Positions 50,586 through 52,582 of a stretch of 52,582 nt of DNA are shown here, piece after piece. The notes beneath the pieces were generated by a model, which had not been told where the DNA came from, did no database searches, and worked only from the letters and a program-made list of their open reading frames with translations. Every line of letters begins with the position of its first letter. Positions within the stretch are counted from its first letter, which is position 1. The position numbers were made by a program, and so were the translations under genes. The DNA comes from Alphaproteobacteria bacterium (GTDB lineage Bacteria; Pseudomonadota; Alphaproteobacteria; Rs-D84), in contig JAFSDI010000001.1 in the NCBI GenBank assembly GCA_017436325.1, forward strand, positions 1 through 52,582. The letters run 5' to 3'.

Positions 50586-51554
50586 CTAACGGGTTTTGGC
50601 CAGTTTCCTTGAAATATCATCCAAGACAAATTTCAAATCCGCACTTTTATCTGTATTTCTTGCCACACAACCGACATTCGCCCTGTTGACAAGCCCACTA
50701 AGTGTACGCCCCGCCCCCAATTCATAGGCATATTTGATATTATGTTCTGGGAATTTCTTTACAATTTCCGCCCAACGCACCCCATGCGTTAACTGACTGC
50801 ACAACATATCGCGAATTTTTTCAGGCTCATCGACAACATCCGCCACATGATTCGAGAACCATTTTATCTTTGGCTTATTTATTTGCACATCACGAATATC
50901 TGCGCGCAATTCTGCTTCTGCATCTTTCATCAGCGCACAATGTGCAGGATAAGCAACATTCATACGACGCACCAATTTTACACCACGCGCCTTTAATTTC
51001 CTTGTTAATTCATCCAAAGAATTATTATACCCACTGACAACGAATTGATTATCTGCATTTATATTTGAAATTTGGGCAAACCCATTTGGCAGAACTGAAT
51101 TAACCAGCTCTAACAAACTATCTCTATCGATTCCGACAACAACAATCATACCTGCATTATCTGGGGATTTTTTATACATATAATACGACCGTTTTTTTAA
51201 CAACCCCACCGCATCAGCCATACTTAAACTGCCTGCGCAATACAATGCAGAATATTGTCCTATTGAATGCCCAGTAATTGCATACGCGATATCACACAAA
51301 GGCCTTTTGATTTCATCTTCTATGACACTGGCAACTGCGACAGAATTTGCAAAAATTGCCACAGCTGCATTTTCTGGCGCATTCAAAACACAATCTGAAC
51401 CATGATGCATAATTTTTACGATATCTGTTTTCAAAACATCTGACACCATTTCAAAGGCATAACGGGCACTGGCGAAATCGCGCCAAATTTCTGCCCCCAT
51501 ACCAACAAATTGCGACCCCTGTCCTGGAAAAAGAAATACTATATTATCTTGCAT
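50586..51554 (-). CDS. fabD: Malonyl-CoA-ACP transacylase FabD
   Basis: 322 residues from the ATG at 51554 (before QDNIVFLFPGQGSQ), chosen because FabD proteins start at this block; the frame extends 18 codons further without support. Active-site Ser in GHSIGQYSAL, then NADNQFVVSG, with YPAHCALM holding the catalytic His. It moves malonyl from CoA to acyl carrier protein, the first committed step of fatty acid elongation. The other fab genes are not in the window. Confidence 0.95.
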   Translation of the reverse strand: MQDNIVFLFPGQGSQFVGMGAEIWRDFASARYAFEMVSDVLKTDIVKIMHHGSDCVLNAPENAAVAIFANSVAVASVIEDEIKRPLCDIAYAITGHSIGQYSALYCAGSLSMADAVGLLKKRSYYMYKKSPDNAGMIVVVGIDRDSLLELVNSVLPNGFAQISNINADNQFVVSGYNNSLDELTRKLKARGVKLVRRMNVAYPAHCALMKDAEAELRADIRDVQINKPKIKWFSNHVADVVDEPEKIRDMLCSQLTHGVRWAEIVKKFPEHNIKYAYELGAGRTLSGLVNRANVGCVARNTDKSADLKFVLDDISRKLAKTR

Positions 51555-51621
51555 AACGAACACCACAATAAACCCAAAAGTAAAACTTGTCAACATTTCA
51601 TAAAACAAATAATAAAAAAAC

Positions 51622-51651
51622 TTGATTTTATATAAGTAATAATACTATCAT
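51622..51651 (+). promoter_or_regulatory. Possible promoter of the third leader
   Basis: TTGATT (51622-51627), 18 bases, TATCAT (51646-51651). Both boxes are weaker than in the class 1 promoters. Confidence 0.5.
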
Positions 51652-51657
51652 TCATAT

Positions 51658-51837
51658 AACGATTTAACTAATCGTTGGGTCTAACTAACCCACAAAACAT
51701 CGATGTCAGTCAAGACATAAAAAACAATCCAACCAAACTATGGTTGGGGTGCGTGATATATATAAATAAGCGCGACAATCTTCGATGTATTGTTAGTTAG
51801 CTCCAACCTTCTTTATTAAAAGCAAGAAGGTTTCTTT
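51658..51837 (+). ncRNA. Structured leader RNA of the third SRGFF-family gene
   Basis: No sequence match with the class 1 leaders, but heavily paired: AACGATT/AATCGTT (51658-51664 with 51670-51676), a long-range CTAACTAAC/GTTAGTTAG (51681-51689 with 51792-51800), ACATCGA/TCGATGT inside it (51697-51703 with 51782-51788), a TGTC/GACA hairpin (51704-51717), and CCAACC/GGTTGG (51729-51734 with 51742-51747). Then CCAACC recurs (51803-51808), overlapping the 5' arm of a terminator-like hairpin AACCTTCTT/AAGAAGGTT (51805-51813 with 51824-51832, followed by TCTTTA). The gene starts 30 bases later behind AAGGAG. Confidence 0.65.
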
Positions 51838-51866
51838 ATACACAAGAAAGATTAAAGGAGACACTA

Positions 51867-52582
51867 ATGAAGAAACTTTTAACCGCCGGCATATTTGGCA
51901 CACTATTAACCATCACAGGCGGCGCAGATGCATCAATTGTATCACGCGGATTTTTTGAAGAACAAATTGGAAATTATGCAACTCTTGATTTGCTAAATTC
52001 CAAGGCAAATCAAAGCGACCTAACCAACCTATCAAACATAGTCGGCACCCCGACCGAGATGACGTATATGAACCTTTCTTTCGATAGAGACATGTATGAA
52101 CTTTTTGGAGAAACTTATTGGCAACAATATGGAGATACAGCCGTCCCAACAAATGATATTTCTGAATTTATTCGATTAAGTTATACAGACACGACTTTTC
52201 CAGGAATAGCTGGTATACTGGTACGACTGTTTGCAACTCAGCAACGAGATGATGAAAATTGGCCAATCAGATTATTTACTATATTTGATGATTATTCAGA
52301 CCTTTATAGAAATAGTGGTGGGACATATTTTTATGAATATATTACTGATGGAGGAAATTCTTCTAGTGGGATAGTTTATGGTTTAAGAAAATTAACTAAT
52401 GAAGTTAAAAAAATCGGTACATTACCGGCGGGCTATGATAGTGTTGGGGCGGCCTTAGAGGCAATTAATGCCAAGGTTGATAATAAAATCACCAATCTAT
52501 CTGCCACCGCCAGCAATGGTAAATATGTCTTAACCGCGGTCAAAGAAGGCGACCAAACAACATACGCATGGGAATCAATTGA
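51867..52582 (+). CDS. Secreted SRGFF-family protein (3' end outside window)
   Basis: 238 complete codons to the window edge. Signal peptide MKKLLTAGIFGTLLTITG with GADA before SIVSRGFFEEQIGNYATL. The variable middle is unlike that of 37297-38049 apart from short anchors (VGTP, ISEFI, FPG, WPIRL, DDY), and the C-terminal module NGKYVLTAVKEGDQTTYAWES is identical at the protein level. GGAG is six bases before the ATG. Preceded by its own structured leader with terminator. Same unknown role as the paralogues. Confidence 0.8.
   Translation, partial: MKKLLTAGIFGTLLTITGGADASIVSRGFFEEQIGNYATLDLLNSKANQSDLTNLSNIVGTPTEMTYMNLSFDRDMYELFGETYWQQYGDTAVPTNDISEFIRLSYTDTTFPGIAGILVRLFATQQRDDENWPIRLFTIFDDYSDLYRNSGGTYFYEYITDGGNSSSGIVYGLRKLTNEVKKIGTLPAGYDSVGAALEAINAKVDNKITNLSATASNGKYVLTAVKEGDQTTYAWESI

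Noticed and set aside
51555-51608. N-terminal extension of FabD
   Set aside because: The added 18 residues are a hydrophobic stretch not found in FabD; the family starts just before the FPGQGSQ block.
1-52582. CRISPR arrays, insertion sequences, integrases or prophage
   Set aside because: No regular direct-repeat/spacer pattern, transposase, integrase or phage structural cluster was found. The tail-fibre-like and lysozyme-like genes stand in non-phage operons.
1-52582. TGA recoded as Trp
   Set aside because: Conserved Trp positions (thioredoxin WCGPC, TrmB PDPWP, SufB TWKYP) use TGG, and TGA ends several genes at the expected family length.

Overview
The window is an AT-rich, densely packed bacterial chromosome segment with an alphaproteobacterial character: a MucR/Ros-type regulator, an RHH_4-type ribbon-helix-helix protein, GatCAB with a single GluRS, SUF rather than ISC iron-sulfur genes, TatBC, LolA, and a large essential-gene operon of the kind seen in reduced, host-associated Alphaproteobacteria. 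The standard genetic code fits: TGA is used as a stop (for example tatB, gltX) and Trp residues of conserved motifs are TGG. An uncultured gut- or host-associated lineage is my inference from gene content. I cannot place it more finely.

Layout. 0-6.5 kb: the tail of an unknown protein, ppa, efp, a divergent dnaA, dprA, a secreted protein, plsY and rpsT. 6.6-10.7 kb (minus strand): an operon of a TcpQ/PilL-C-like protein, a PilN-type secretin lipoprotein and a secreted protein with a phage tail-fibre motif, followed by a structured leader RNA and a small secreted protein. 10.8-15.4 kb (plus): a SUF operon (sufB, sufC) with two membrane proteins of unknown role and an AI-2E-type exporter. 15.4-22.1 kb: ruvX, then gatC, two unknown genes, gatA, an antisense tRNA-Phe, gatB, two small ORFs and miaB. 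22.1-27.1 kb (mostly minus): an autotransporter-like protein, an SOD-like lipoprotein, a ferritin-like protein (plus), an outer-membrane barrel, tRNA-Lys and a membrane-anchored lactate-oxidase-like enzyme. 27.2-36.4 kb: one long minus-strand operon, sufS-sufT-sufE-ftsL-ftsI-recJ-nrnA-lolA-tatB-tatC-nlpD-like. 36.5-42.1 kb: thioredoxin, a cysteine-less DksA, a second leader RNA with its secreted protein, two Cys-rich paralogues, hemolysin III, gltX and trmB. 42.1-45 kb: an unknown four-gene cluster containing SUKH-like and RHH proteins. 45-52.6 kb: a fused YbeY-Lnt protein, a GH24 lysozyme-TPR protein, a zinc-ligand-deficient MucR homologue, rarA, fabD, and a third structured leader in front of a third member of the secreted family.

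The most novel-looking system is a set of long, structured, terminator-bearing leader RNAs upstream of three paralogous secreted proteins (mature start near ASI-[IV]-SRGFF-[DE]-E, conserved C-terminal beta module, variable middle). Two leaders (6974-7212 and 38071-38336) are clear homologues with compensatory base changes, promoters at the same place and a terminator just before the gene. The third (51658-51837) is unrelated in primary sequence but shows the same logic: a segment overlapping the terminator's 5' arm duplicates the 5' arm of an upstream hairpin, so the two compete for one partner strand. This looks like an undescribed attenuation system for surface or secreted proteins.

Other points of note are a DnaA without its arginine-finger motif, DksA and MucR homologues that have both lost zinc ligands, an FtsI with KTA in place of KTG, and SUF loci without SufD. 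All protein calls rest on reading motifs by eye; no database search was run.
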